From assembly GCA_024232355.1 (NCBI GenBank), contig JAAEPW010000145.1, positions 1-38,316 on the forward strand: a DNA stretch of 38,316 bases, given 5' to 3'. Below, piece after piece: positions 18,101 to 25,551 of this stretch. Both the position numbers and the translations under genes were made by a program. The stretch is from Chloroflexota bacterium (GTDB lineage Bacteria; Chloroflexota; Anaerolineae; B4-G1). Under the pieces are notes generated by a model that did not search any database, was not told where the DNA came from, and saw only the letters and a program-made list of their open reading frames with translations. Position 1 is the stretch's first letter, and each line of letters opens with the position of its first letter.

Positions 18101-20386
18101 CGCCTGCACCCGCTCAGTGATGTCACGGAATATTTCCAATTTTGAAATGCTGCCGTCAGGACTCTTCAGTGGGGTGTCAATCAGGTCATACGTCCTCCCA
18201 TTCTTGAAAGAAAACCATTCCCAGCGTACGGTTTTTCCCGCAAGGACATCGAGGTTCTTGCACCAGGGGCACTCTTTCGTTCGGTCGTGGAAATATTCAT
18301 AACACTTTTGCTCTTCATAAGCGCCAAAGTCTTTTATCAGTACAGGATTCACATACAGGATATCATATTGCTGGTTAACGATATAAACACCATCTTCCAT
18401 CGTCTCAAAAATGTTCTTCAAGTTGTTTCTCTCAATGCGTAGCGCCTGTTCCGCCTGTTGGCGCTCGATGACCCTTCCCAATCGCTCTGCAATTGCATTG
18501 AGCAGGTTTCGCTCCTCTTTCAAGAAAGGTCCCTCGCTTTCCAAAGCGCCACCGCTCTCTGGATTTTTCTCCTGGTAGCAGACCTCCACAGCGCCGACCC
18601 GCTCGCCAGATACGACAATGTCGGCCGCTTGTTTCCAGGTAGTTTCTTCAAAGCCCGTCGTTCTGAATTCCTGTTCCTCGTGGATAATTCGCGCGTAGGT
18701 GACTTGGGGATATTGCCAGGCGGGAGGGATGAGATCAACCACCCTCTGAAAAATCTTTTCCAGTGAGATATCTGGCGTTGCCACAAGCTCAGAAATGTCA
18801 TAGAGGCAATTCAGATCCTTGACCCGCTCGCCAAGATCATACGCCAATTTTTGCAGTGCCTCTTGTGTCTGCTTGCGTTCGGTGGTGTCCTGTACATGGG
18901 AGATGAAATATAGGGGCACGCCCTGGGCATCTTGGACAAGGGAACTAGAAACCTGACCCCACACGATATGACCGTCTTTGTGCAAGTACCGTTTCTCGAA
19001 TTGAGTGTGCTCAACCTCTCCAGATACCGCCCGTCGTATGAACGTGGGGCTGACATCCAGATCTTTTGGATGGGCGATGTCATTCACAGTCATGTTTTCA
19101 AGCTCTGCTTGACTATAGCCGAATATCTGAGACATCTGGTTATTGACCCTTGTCAGGCGGCCATTGAGGTCCACCAAGCACATGCCGATATTGGTGTTCT
19201 CGAAAGCAAGGCGGAAGCGCTCCTCATTCTCCCGCAGCGCCTCACGCTGTTCTCGCTCATTGTTGATCATCTCGCGTATGCGTCCGATCATGTGGTTAAA
19301 GGCATCGGCCAAAATGCCGACCTCGTCCCTCGCTTCAATATCAGCCTCGACTTTTAGGTTGCCGGCAGCGACGGATCGGGCGACGTCGGCTAACCGGTAG
19401 ATCGGATTGGAGATACTGCGGGATATGACCACAGCCATAGTCGCACCTGAAACGATTGAAACGATCGTACCCGCTATGATGATTGCCAGCACTGTGCTCG
19501 TTGCTCTGGTCATGTTATCCACTGCCGCGCTCTGATGGCGCAAGGCTTCTACCCGCATGTCTTCTACGAGGGGCGATATGGCGTGGGTCGATTCGCGGAA
19601 TACTTGGATGGCCCCGGCGATCTGGCTATCAATGGTTACCAGTGCGTCAAAGGTTGTGAGATAGTCGTCCACCAGTGTGCTATACGTGGAGAGACCCGCA
19701 GTCATCAACTGCGCCTCGAGTTGTTCTGCCAGGGTACGTACCTTGGTGACGTATTGATCCTCGCCACGTAACAAATAGTCCTGTTCGGCACGATGCAACT
19801 GGAGTAGGGTGATATACATGGCATTTGTGTTCGCCTGTTCCTCCTGCGCTTTGAGCACGCTTTCCAATTCGTGCTCGGTATCGCCGAGTTCACCATTCAA
19901 GCCAGTGTCTTTGAATCCCCTTTCTTCGAGTTGGTTCACCACATCCAAAAAGTCAGCCTCGTACTTGTCAATCAATGTCCCGATCTGGTTTATCCTTTCA
20001 ATATCGCCCTCACTGGTCTCCAAAGCAGCTAGCTCGGTCAAATATCTGTGTACAGTGCTTATCTCTTGTTGCACAGCCGTCACGTCCTCGCTCCTGGCCT
20101 TCTCGAAACCGATATCCTGGTAGCGCAAGAGGTAATCCTTTTCCCTTCGCCTGGCCCGCAGCAGAGCATTGTCAATCCAGTCCGCCAGATCGGCGTGGCG
20201 CCCACCGACATAGATGGCCTGGTCCACCGAATGATTCAGGATATTCATGCCCATCACGGCAACCATACCCACAACCATCGTCAGGAAGAGTAACCCGGCG
20301 AAAGCAAAGCCCAGTTTGCGGCCAATTCCCCCGGTCACTTTTCGAGCCACATCAGTCTCCTGTTGTTTGTCCCTTTCTTGAGACAT
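15197..20386 (-). CDS. giant multi-PAS/GAF sensor histidine kinase, NarX/HisKA_3 type
   Basis: Membrane-bound kinase of 1729 residues. Order: membrane segment (about 25-47), extracytoplasmic four-helix-type sensor (50-290), second membrane segment (296-322), HAMP (322-375), PAS1 (385-505), GAF1 (525-645), three PAS-type segments with unusual cysteines (655-760, 770-890, 900-1030), PAS5 (1040-1160), GAF2 (1165-1330), GAF3 (1345-1510), then HisKA_3 with His1532 in ARDLHDSITQSLYGL and a HATPase (ALNNALKHA, VEDNGSGF, GGMGLTSMRERA). Cysteine groups are Cys695/706/709 (CPWC), Cys812/823/831 (HPCPLE) and Cys958/963 (HPGCTDPSC). They may bind metal or respond to redox; this is inference. The start at ATG 20386 has AGGGAGGAGA upstream. 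It phosphorylates, presumably, the regulator encoded 13 bp downstream. The repeated D-I-T-E-R-K linker separates the PAS units. Confidence 0.95.
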   Translation of the reverse strand: MSQERDKQQETDVARKVTGGIGRKLGFAFAGLLFLTMVVGMVAVMGMNILNHSVDQAIYVGGRHADLADWIDNALLRARRREKDYLLRYQDIGFEKARSEDVTAVQQEISTVHRYLTELAALETSEGDIERINQIGTLIDKYEADFLDVVNQLEERGFKDTGLNGELGDTEHELESVLKAQEEQANTNAMYITLLQLHRAEQDYLLRGEDQYVTKVRTLAEQLEAQLMTAGLSTYSTLVDDYLTTFDALVTIDSQIAGAIQVFRESTHAISPLVEDMRVEALRHQSAAVDNMTRATSTVLAIIIAGTIVSIVSGATMAVVISRSISNPIYRLADVARSVAAGNLKVEADIEARDEVGILADAFNHMIGRIREMINNEREQREALRENEERFRLAFENTNIGMCLVDLNGRLTRVNNQMSQIFGYSQAELENMTVNDIAHPKDLDVSPTFIRRAVSGEVEHTQFEKRYLHKDGHIVWGQVSSSLVQDAQGVPLYFISHVQDTTERKQTQEALQKLAYDLGERVKDLNCLYDISELVATPDISLEKIFQRVVDLIPPAWQYPQVTYARIIHEEQEFRTTGFEETTWKQAADIVVSGERVGAVEVCYQEKNPESGGALESEGPFLKEERNLLNAIAERLGRVIERQQAEQALRIERNNLKNIFETMEDGVYIVNQQYDILYVNPVLIKDFGAYEEQKCYEYFHDRTKECPWCKNLDVLAGKTVRWEWFSFKNGRTYDLIDTPLKSPDGSISKLEIFRDITERVQAEKTIQQQNEFLTNVIESLTHPFYVIDTSDYTVTMANSGASLAQSAGAVTCYALSHGKSEPCDGKSKHPCPLEIVKKSKKPTTMEHTHRTSDGESRVLEIHAYPIFDDNGDVVQMIEYLLDITERKRAEKMLKKSLSQVEQAKREWETTVDALPQLVCLLDDQRHVLRANRSVETWGLASVTNVQGWDVHELFHPGCTDPSCYLDGFWHQAWEELARGRSAECEAKDNILKRHLYIQVQPLLTQADKNRDKNPAAATNFAAVVIHDITERKQAEEKLRESEERYRAIFEQAADSIVLVDAETGALVEFNDQAHENLGYTHEEFAKLKISDLEVIETAEKVAEHIEKIIQVGTDTFETKHETKGGEIRDILASSRAISLGEKDLVQSIWHDVTERKQMEQTLKRRNRELALLNQASQTFSSTLDLDQVLGLVLEKARHLQEAIACSAWLLDAETGELVCQQASGVQNEIVRGWRLAPGEGIGGATVLSGKSLVVPDTHADERYFAGVDQKTGLALRSILSVPLRFKENIFGVIQVVDTETKRFGAQDMILLESLAAAAAIAIENARLYEQVQRHTKELERRVADRTRDLSILYEVTAIASQVLDLETALTRALEHILVVMQGIVGEIYILGETGVRSDEEALHIIVHQGISDVIAAQIEITPPGHSLVNWIFEHDESLLVPDISTDPRASDMLPVPSSLAYIGVPIRVRGQILGVLGVFKGEEQPPFSMDEITLLTSIADHMGIVVESAWLRQRIEQTAVLEERDRMARDLHDSITQSLYGLTLFAKWARDLCEEGDLEAARERVVRIGETAQQALKEMRLMVYELRPQLLEQDGLAGALQRRLDAVEKRAEVEVSLQTEISAVLPASVEEGLYRIAQEALNNALKHAAASEVTVWVKFDGKWATLKVEDNGSGFVFDKMDHTGGMGLTSMRERAKKLGGTLTVRSTPEQGTTVRVSVETSSQEWAHQN

Positions 20387-20419
20387 GGCTTTATTCTCCT
20401 CCCTTTAGCTCAACATCGT

Positions 20420-20890
20420 AGAAAGGCCCCTCGCTTTCCAAAGCGCCGTCGCTATCGGGCCTTTCCTCCAGGTAGTAAGGCTTTTCCAGTTTTTAACTCG
20501 TCCCAAATTTTGCGGCAGAGAATCTCATAAATTGCACGCGAGTGACAAAATAACCGACAAAGCTCTAGGAATTCCGTCATAATCTGCCTTTTCAAGGTAC
20601 CGTTGATTGCATCACAAAATCTGTTTGGGAGATTTATTTCTCTGGAATTCCCTAAATTTCCACATTGCTGACTTGTTTGTCGTGCACGTATACGTCAGCT
20701 TTCAGTGTGATTCTCTAAAATTTCCCGTTCTATACTTTTACCCTTCCAGAATGATTTGCGAGCAGGTGACTTTTGGGCACTGCCAGGCAGGGAAAAAGTC
20801 AACGATTCCCTGAAGGATATCCTCCGGAGAAATGCCCGATGTCTCTACAAGGCGAGAGATGACGTACAGGCAATTCAATTTCTCTGAGCA
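20420..20890 (-). pseudogene. relic of a GAF-domain kinase gene, interrupted by a repeat
   Basis: Two minus-strand blocks match GAF1 of the neighbouring giant kinase. The upstream block (about 20745-20890) reads LNCLYVISRLVETSGIS and continues to AWQCPKVTC, matching kinase residues about 526-565. The downstream block (about 20420-20495) reads PDSDGALESEGPF, matching kinase residues about 609-621. About 250 bp lie between the blocks where roughly 90-150 bp are expected, and that space holds the dispersed repeat at 20477-20658. Frames differ between blocks and stops intervene, so this is not a working gene. It probably stems from a duplication of part of the kinase or a close paralogue. Confidence 0.75.
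20477..20658. repeat. dispersed repeat R1, copy A
   Basis: This 182-bp segment is repeated in the same orientation at 30091-30267, with long identical runs such as CACAAAATCTGTTTGGGAGA and TTTCTCTGGAATTCCCTAAA. On the minus strand it has an open frame (REINLPNRFCDAINGTLKRQ, then AIYEILCRKIWDELKTGKAL), which hints at a coding origin. Confidence 0.85.
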
Positions 20891-20943
20891 TTGATTCACT
20901 CCTTAGCATTACCTTTGAATGCATCAAAGAATCACATAGCTGA

Positions 20944-21043
20944 AACCGCGGATGAACGCAGATGAACGCAGATTTTTACTAATTTCACCACTTTTGCATC
21001 TGTGTTGATCTGTGTCCGCTTCGTAGGAGCGTCATCTGCGGTT
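20944..21043. repeat. imperfect inverted repeat with GATGAACGCA tandem motif
   Basis: AACCGCGGATGAACGCAGAT followed by another GAACGCAGAT opens the element, and ATCTGTGTTGATCTGTGTCC plus CATCTGCGGTT closes it as an imperfect reverse complement. The outermost 11 bp match with one mismatch (AACCGCGGATG/CATCTGCGGTT). It is a non-coding repeat of the kind often scattered in bacterial genomes. Confidence 0.7.
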
Positions 21044-21316
21044 CCATTCTAGTTGTGTCATTTCGCGTTGATGTACAAAGGTGATGTTGGCTAAAATAAG
21101 GCGCTCAATAAAGTGGTGTTGATGTGCCGGTCATATTGGCAGTGACTTGGGCTCTGACTGCCATTGTTGTGTGATTAGTATACACTCATATCCCCGCTTT
21201 GCACAAATTGCGGATTGCGAGTAACGGTTGCGCAATCAGACGGGGGATGTTTCCAAAATCATCTCTGTGAGCAAATCCATTGTGATTTAGGGCCTGTGGG
21301 CTAATCAAGCGAGAAT

Positions 21317-21480
21317 TTGTCTCAGGTACTGGTTCAGTTGAATGGGATTACGATGTAGACGAGGTTTCCATACCTCGTAGAGCCTTGCGCGCTATGGAAA
21401 GCGCGGCTACAAGCTCAATTTCGAGCTACAACAGACTATTCTCTAAAAATCCCACCCAACTGAACCAGTGCCTTGTCTCA
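21317..21480. mobile_element. MITE-like element with terminal inverted repeats and 8-bp target duplication
   Basis: The element spans 21325-21472 (148 bp). Its 25-bp terminal arms (21325-21349 and 21448-21472; core ACTGGTTCAGTTG / CAACTGAACCAGT) are reverse complements with three mismatches. Identical TTGTCTCA octamers lie directly outside both arms (21317-21324 and 21473-21480), as expected for a target site duplication. Inside, 21354-21411 is a second imperfect palindrome (GTTTCCATA...TATGGAAA), related to the one at 30267-30310. No protein is encoded. Confidence 0.85.
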
Positions 21481-21560
21481 AATCTGACGGTTTATGTTTA
21501 TGAAAAAGTTCCAGTTTTTGTGCCTCAACAAACATGTTTGCTCTGGTTGCGCAACCCTTA

Positions 21561-21697
21561 TGATAGACCTCAGACTGTCCCAGGCATCGGGAAACCTCGT
21601 CTCCGTCAAGTGCGCCTCTGGACATTCTCAACCTCAGCGCCCCCTTTCATTCCTATAATTCAGTCCCAATTTGCAAAGACTTGGTGACGCTATCATC
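21561..21697 (-). repeat. dispersed repeat R2, copy A
   Basis: The reverse complement of this 137-bp segment matches 37774-37910. Shared strings include CTGAGGTTGAGAATG, CAGAGGCGCA and TCTGAGGTCTAT, with diverged stretches between. No gene is seen in it. Confidence 0.75.
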
Positions 21698-21823
21698 TTG
21701 CATACCCATCGCTTGTTTGTGCGTATTGCTGGGTTATCTGAATGCCAACATACCCAAGCAGCTCTCGAGTGTATCTGATGCCAACGCCATTCTCCAATAA
21801 TCGTCCGGCACATTGCGCGTACT

Positions 21824-21852
21824 TTGACATCATTGCTGCGTCGTGATAATAT
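21824..21852 (+). promoter_or_regulatory. probable promoter of the HAD phosphatase gene
   Basis: A perfect -35 TTGACA (21824-21829) is followed after 17 nt by TAATAT (21847-21852); GATAAT at 21845-21850 is an alternative -10 box with a 15-nt spacer. Confidence 0.55.
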
Positions 21853-21869
21853 TATGGCAAGAGGGAAAA

Positions 21870-22529
21870 ATGATCAATCGTGACAAAATACAAGCCATTC
21901 TATTTGACCTAGACGGAACATTGATGGACACTGACGATCAGGCCGTGGAAAAGCTGGCACACCGGCTGCAACGGTTGCGTTGGCCCCGTCCACACCAGAC
22001 TGCCCGCCGTCTCATCATGGCATCCGAGACGCCTGCCAATATCCTGATGACGCTGTTGGATATGGTAGGGCTGGATGGGCCGGTGATGACGTTTGCCAGT
22101 TGGTTCCGTCGTCGACGCAGCTTGCATACACCGAGCGATTTCCGCATTATGGCGAATGCGCAGGAACTGTTAACTACGATGAACGAGCACTATCGGCTGG
22201 CTGTGGTCACTACGCGGGGCCAGGAGGACACCAAAGCATTTCTGGACCAACACAATTTACACGACACATTTGAGGTGCTGGTGACCCGCGAAAGTACCTG
22301 GCGGCTCAAACCCCATCCATCCCCGATCCGGCACGCAGCCCAATTGCTTGACGTGCCGGTAGAGAGCTGTGTGATGGTGGGAGATACGACAGTCGATGTA
22401 CAATCCGCCCGGCGAGCGGGAGCGTGGGCTGTGGCGGTACTGTGCGGCTTTGGTGAACGGAAAGAATTGGAACGCACTGGCGCTCACGTGATTCTCGATC
22501 ACACATCACAACTCTTATCACTGCTATGA
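21870..22529 (+). CDS. HAD-superfamily hydrolase, phosphoglycolate-phosphatase-like
   Basis: The 219-residue product is a Rossmann-fold phosphatase. Motif I is ILFDLDGTLMD with nucleophile Asp13 and Asp15, motif II is the Thr pair in AVVTTRG, motif III is the Lys in RLKPHPSPI, and motif IV is GDTTVDVQSARRAG. An alpha-helical cap (residues about 20-90) places it among subfamily I HADs such as phosphoglycolate phosphatase or nucleotidases; the substrate cannot be fixed. GAGGG lies just before ATG 21870, and a probable promoter sits upstream, so I prefer this start over the open frame from 21843. It is the first gene of a long plus-strand run, preceded by repeat-rich DNA. Confidence 0.9.
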   Translation: MINRDKIQAILFDLDGTLMDTDDQAVEKLAHRLQRLRWPRPHQTARRLIMASETPANILMTLLDMVGLDGPVMTFASWFRRRRSLHTPSDFRIMANAQELLTTMNEHYRLAVVTTRGQEDTKAFLDQHNLHDTFEVLVTRESTWRLKPHPSPIRHAAQLLDVPVESCVMVGDTTVDVQSARRAGAWAVAVLCGFGERKELERTGAHVILDHTSQLLSLL

Positions 22530-22668
22530 TAAACCACTCTTTCTCCCACGAGATAGTGACTTTTATTGCAACTCGATCGTAACTGGCCCGTAACGTTGCG
22601 TACTCGAACAACACGTATAATTGAATAAAATTCAAACTATACGCATAATCAATCCAGGAGGTATTCCA

Positions 22669-23157
22669 ATGACAAACAACGAGACTAAAGCATTGCGCCA
22701 GATGTTCCCCGGGATGGACGATGAGGATCTAACTAAACTGACCAACGTCGCCAAACTGCACACCTATCCGACCGGCGCCGTCCTGTGCCAGGAAGGAGAG
22801 ATCGAAAACACATTCTACGCGATCGTCAGTGGGCAGGTCGAGGTCACCAAGCAGCTTGACCAAGACACGCACGAGGTGATAAATCGTCCAGGTCCGGGCA
22901 GCTTTGTTGGTGAGATCGCCCTGGTACAAGAAGGGCCGCGCACCGCCACTGTCCGCACGACAGAGCCAACCACCGTGTTAGAGATCAACCGCGACGATTT
23001 TGTGAACATGCTATACAGCAGCGCGTCGATGGCCGTGCGCATCATGCTGCAAATCACACCTCGTCTGCGGGATATTGACCTGAGCACCATCGCTCATCTG
23101 CGCAAAAAGAACGATGAACTAGAGCAGGCGTACAAAGAACTCCAAAAACAAGCCTAG
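22669..23157 (+). CDS. stand-alone cyclic-nucleotide-binding-domain protein
   Basis: The 162-residue product is almost entirely one cNMP-binding domain: FYAIVSGQVEVTKQL, then the phosphate cassette GSFVGEIALVQEGPRTATVR. It ends in a short coiled coil (LRKKNDELEQAYKELQKQA). It has no HTH, so unlike Crp/Fnr proteins it should not bind DNA; it could act as a regulatory subunit or adaptor. AGGAGGT (22656-22662) lies 6 nt before ATG 22669, and a TATAAT at 22616-22621 may be its -10 box with only a weak -35. It is closely similar to the N-terminal half of the kinase at 5884, which also continues into a coiled coil, suggesting duplication. Confidence 0.9.
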   Translation: MTNNETKALRQMFPGMDDEDLTKLTNVAKLHTYPTGAVLCQEGEIENTFYAIVSGQVEVTKQLDQDTHEVINRPGPGSFVGEIALVQEGPRTATVRTTEPTTVLEINRDDFVNMLYSSASMAVRIMLQITPRLRDIDLSTIAHLRKKNDELEQAYKELQKQA

Positions 23158-23192
23158 TCGTTACCATCATACTACCTACGACGAGTATACAA

Positions 23193-23705
23193 GTGGATAC
23201 AGGTATCATATATGCCTGGACAGACTCACCGGTTGGGCCGGTGTGGGTCGCCGCGACCGAGGTCGGAATCTGCGCGGTGAGATTGGGCGCTGGACAACCA
23301 GAAGGCTTGTTCACCTGGCTATCCAAACGCATCGACCCAGATCCCCCACGTGAGGGTCCTCAAGCCCTTGCCTCCGCGCTCACTCAACTGCGCGAATATT
23401 TTGCTTGCACCCGGCACGAGTTCGACTTGCCACTGGATGTGCGCGGCACGCCGTTCCAACGAGCAGTATGGGAACACGTCGCCCGTATTCCCTACGGAAC
23501 AACGACAACGTATGGCGAGGTTGCCCGCCGCATCAAACATCCCAGGGCCGCGCGTGCGGTGGGTGGAGCGAATGGAGCTAACCCGCTGCCTCTCATCATC
23601 CCCTGCCACCGGGTGGTTGGGGCAAAAGGCAACATGACGGGTTACGGTGCTGGGTTGGCAACAAAAGCAGCCTTGCTGCAACTAGAAGGCGCGCTGCTGG
23701 TCTGA
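23193..23705 (+). CDS. ogt: methylated-DNA-[protein]-cysteine S-methyltransferase
   Basis: Repairs O6-alkylguanine in DNA by transferring the alkyl group to its own cysteine, a single-use reaction. The 170-residue product shows the conserved active site PLIIPCHRVVGAKG with acceptor Cys138. Upstream are the DNA-binding helix-turn-helix segment GTPFQRAVWEHVARIPYG, TTTYGEVARRI and the Arg finger region AARAVGGANGANP. The C-terminal GYGAGLATKAALLQLEGA is standard. No Ada-type N-terminal domain is present, so it matches the Ogt form. The start is a GTG at 23193 with a weak ribosome binding site. It lies near mutM and a nuclease-like gene, so this run includes DNA maintenance functions. Confidence 0.96.
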   Translation: MDTGIIYAWTDSPVGPVWVAATEVGICAVRLGAGQPEGLFTWLSKRIDPDPPREGPQALASALTQLREYFACTRHEFDLPLDVRGTPFQRAVWEHVARIPYGTTTTYGEVARRIKHPRAARAVGGANGANPLPLIIPCHRVVGAKGNMTGYGAGLATKAALLQLEGALLV

Positions 23706-23727
23706 GACGAAAGATAGGGAGAAAGAA

Positions 23728-24270
23728 ATGGGTAAACGTTACATATTGATGATTCTGGCACTTGTTGGGATGGCGGCAGGCGCTCTGGCCTGCAATGCCC
23801 CAACTCCCACTCCCCAGGACCTACCTACCACTATGACGACGGCTACTTTAGCATCGCAAGAGACGGCACCGTCTCCAACCAACACACCGCCACAACCCAC
23901 TCCCACACCCGCGACGCCAACCGCCACAAAAACTCCTTCACCAACGCCCACGCCCACAGAGACCTCCACCCCAACCGAACCAGTCAGCACCGGTCCGCTA
24001 CACTTTCCAGTACCAGCAGGGCTAGACCACTGGGAAACCGCCGAAAATGGCCAACAGGAGGCAACCATTCTTTTGCACATCACAGGCGGAGCCCCCCCAT
24101 ATACCGTCTATCACGATCAGAATCTTATCGTTACCACATGGGAGACCAAACCGGAGATTGTCTTTTATGCACAGGGATGCAGTGCACTGGTCCACTCGAT
24201 CACCGTCGAATCAGCCGATGGGCAAAGCGTCAAACACGATTATTGGATACCGGTCCCCTGGTGTGACTAG
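23728..24270 (+). CDS. lipoprotein with Pro/Thr linker, unknown function
   Basis: The 180-residue product has a signal peptide with lipobox AGALAC (Cys22), a Pro/Thr-rich linker of about 65 residues, and a C-terminal beta-type domain of about 95 residues (ILLHITGGAPPYTVYHDQN, ending PVPWCD). The GGAPPYTV pattern is common in small Ig-like or SprB-type repeats. A disulphide between Cys in YAQGCSAL and the C-terminal Cys is possible. GGAG precedes the ATG at 23728, 22 bp after the methyltransferase gene. It is probably an exported surface protein; no function is assigned. Confidence 0.8.
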   Translation: MGKRYILMILALVGMAAGALACNAPTPTPQDLPTTMTTATLASQETAPSPTNTPPQPTPTPATPTATKTPSPTPTPTETSTPTEPVSTGPLHFPVPAGLDHWETAENGQQEATILLHITGGAPPYTVYHDQNLIVTTWETKPEIVFYAQGCSALVHSITVESADGQSVKHDYWIPVPWCD

Positions 24271-24303
24271 GGTTCAACCCGTACCCCCAATCACTTTTTA
24301 ACG

Positions 24304-25548
24304 ATGCGTGACAACGTACGGCGGCGGCTGCGCGAACTAGGGGTTGTAAAAGGTGTGCGCGAATTGGCGACACTGCCCTCCCGTCCCCGCGTCGCCATTG
24401 AAGATCTGGTGCCCGGTCGCTTCCACACGACCTCCCACGGGCGGTGTTTCGTTGTCGAAGAACATTACCCACTCGACCATCTCCACGGTGATCTCTCCCT
24501 CTCTACATTCCTGAACCTACCTCCAGAGACCGTCGCCCAGGTTGCCCGCGACGATGCACTCGCCAGCGCGAACCTTCAAGGGGCTTGTTTTCTCGACACC
24601 GAGACGACCGGACTCTCCGGCGGCACTGGTACGATGGCTTTTGTCGTTGGGCTAGGTTTTTTCGCGGAAGAGGGCTTTTACTTGCACCAATATTTTTTGC
24701 GCGATCCTGGCGATGAACCGGCAATGATCGAAACATTGGCAGAACAATTGGCCGGGTTCGAGTCCTTGATCTCTTTCAATGGCATTGCCTTTGACGTCCC
24801 CATCCTCGAAAATCGTTTCATCCTGGCCCGCGTCCCCCCACCAACGACAGGAATGCCACACCTCGACCTGCTACACCCCGCACGGCGGCTGTGGCGATAT
24901 GGATTGCCCTCGTGCACGCTGGGCACCCTCGAACGAGAGGTGCTGAACGTGCCGCGAGATCAAGATGACGTCCCCGGTGGCGTCATCCCCTGGCTCTACC
25001 GCGACTATTTGCGCACCGGTGACGCCCGCGAGATAAAGCGCGTGATCTACCACAACGCCGTGGACATTCTCAGTCTGGTCACGCTGGCTGTGCGACTCTG
25101 CCGCACCTTTGCCGATCCCTGGAGTAAAACAGAATTGAGTGGTGCCGAATTCTACGGTCTGGGACGCTGGTACGCGAACGAATCCCGACCCGTCGACGCC
25201 GAACGGGCCTACCGCGCCAGCATCGCCGCCGACCTTTCCCTCGACCTGCGCGCCAAGGCATTGCGCGAGCTGGCCCAATTCCTCAAGCGAGCAGGCCGCC
25301 GGGCAGAGGCATTTGCCTATTGGCAGCAATTGGCGCTAGAGACCACGGACGACATCCTGGCCCACATCGAACTAGCCAAGTATTTCGAATGGCACGTGGT
25401 GAACCTCTCCCTAGCCATCGGGTGGACCCAGGCAGCAATCACCCAAGTTGAACGCTGGCCCAAGGGAGAACCCCGCAATGACACCTTGGCCGAACTGCGC
25501 CACCGATTGGAGCGGATAAAACGAAAAATGGACAAATCCCAGGAATAG
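24304..25548 (+). CDS. RNase H-fold exonuclease-like protein with TPR region (YprB family)
   Basis: The 414-residue product contains a predicted ribonuclease-H-like exonuclease domain (about residues 95-265). Acidic motifs are CFLDTETTGLSGGTGTMAFV, ISFNGIAFDVPILENRF and YHNAVDILSLVTLA, which supply the Asp/Glu set for two metals. The C-terminal part (about 280-405) is helical with TPR-like repeats (WYANESRPVDAERAYRAS, LAQFLKRAGRRAEAFAYWQQ). This architecture is the YprB type, whose role is not well defined; a nucleic-acid nuclease activity is inferred from the fold. Start ATG 24304; no strong ribosome binding site. It is only 3 bp from mutM and 33 bp after the lipoprotein gene. Confidence 0.85.
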   Translation: MRDNVRRRLRELGVVKGVRELATLPSRPRVAIEDLVPGRFHTTSHGRCFVVEEHYPLDHLHGDLSLSTFLNLPPETVAQVARDDALASANLQGACFLDTETTGLSGGTGTMAFVVGLGFFAEEGFYLHQYFLRDPGDEPAMIETLAEQLAGFESLISFNGIAFDVPILENRFILARVPPPTTGMPHLDLLHPARRLWRYGLPSCTLGTLEREVLNVPRDQDDVPGGVIPWLYRDYLRTGDAREIKRVIYHNAVDILSLVTLAVRLCRTFADPWSKTELSGAEFYGLGRWYANESRPVDAERAYRASIAADLSLDLRAKALRELAQFLKRAGRRAEAFAYWQQLALETTDDILAHIELAKYFEWHVVNLSLAIGWTQAAITQVERWPKGEPRNDTLAELRHRLERIKRKMDKSQE

Positions 25549-25551
25549 ACA

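Noticed and set aside
21385..21687. Plus-strand frame of 100 codons in the repeat-rich gap
   Set aside because: It crosses the right arm of the MITE-like element and repeat R2, so it is a product of repeats and not a gene.
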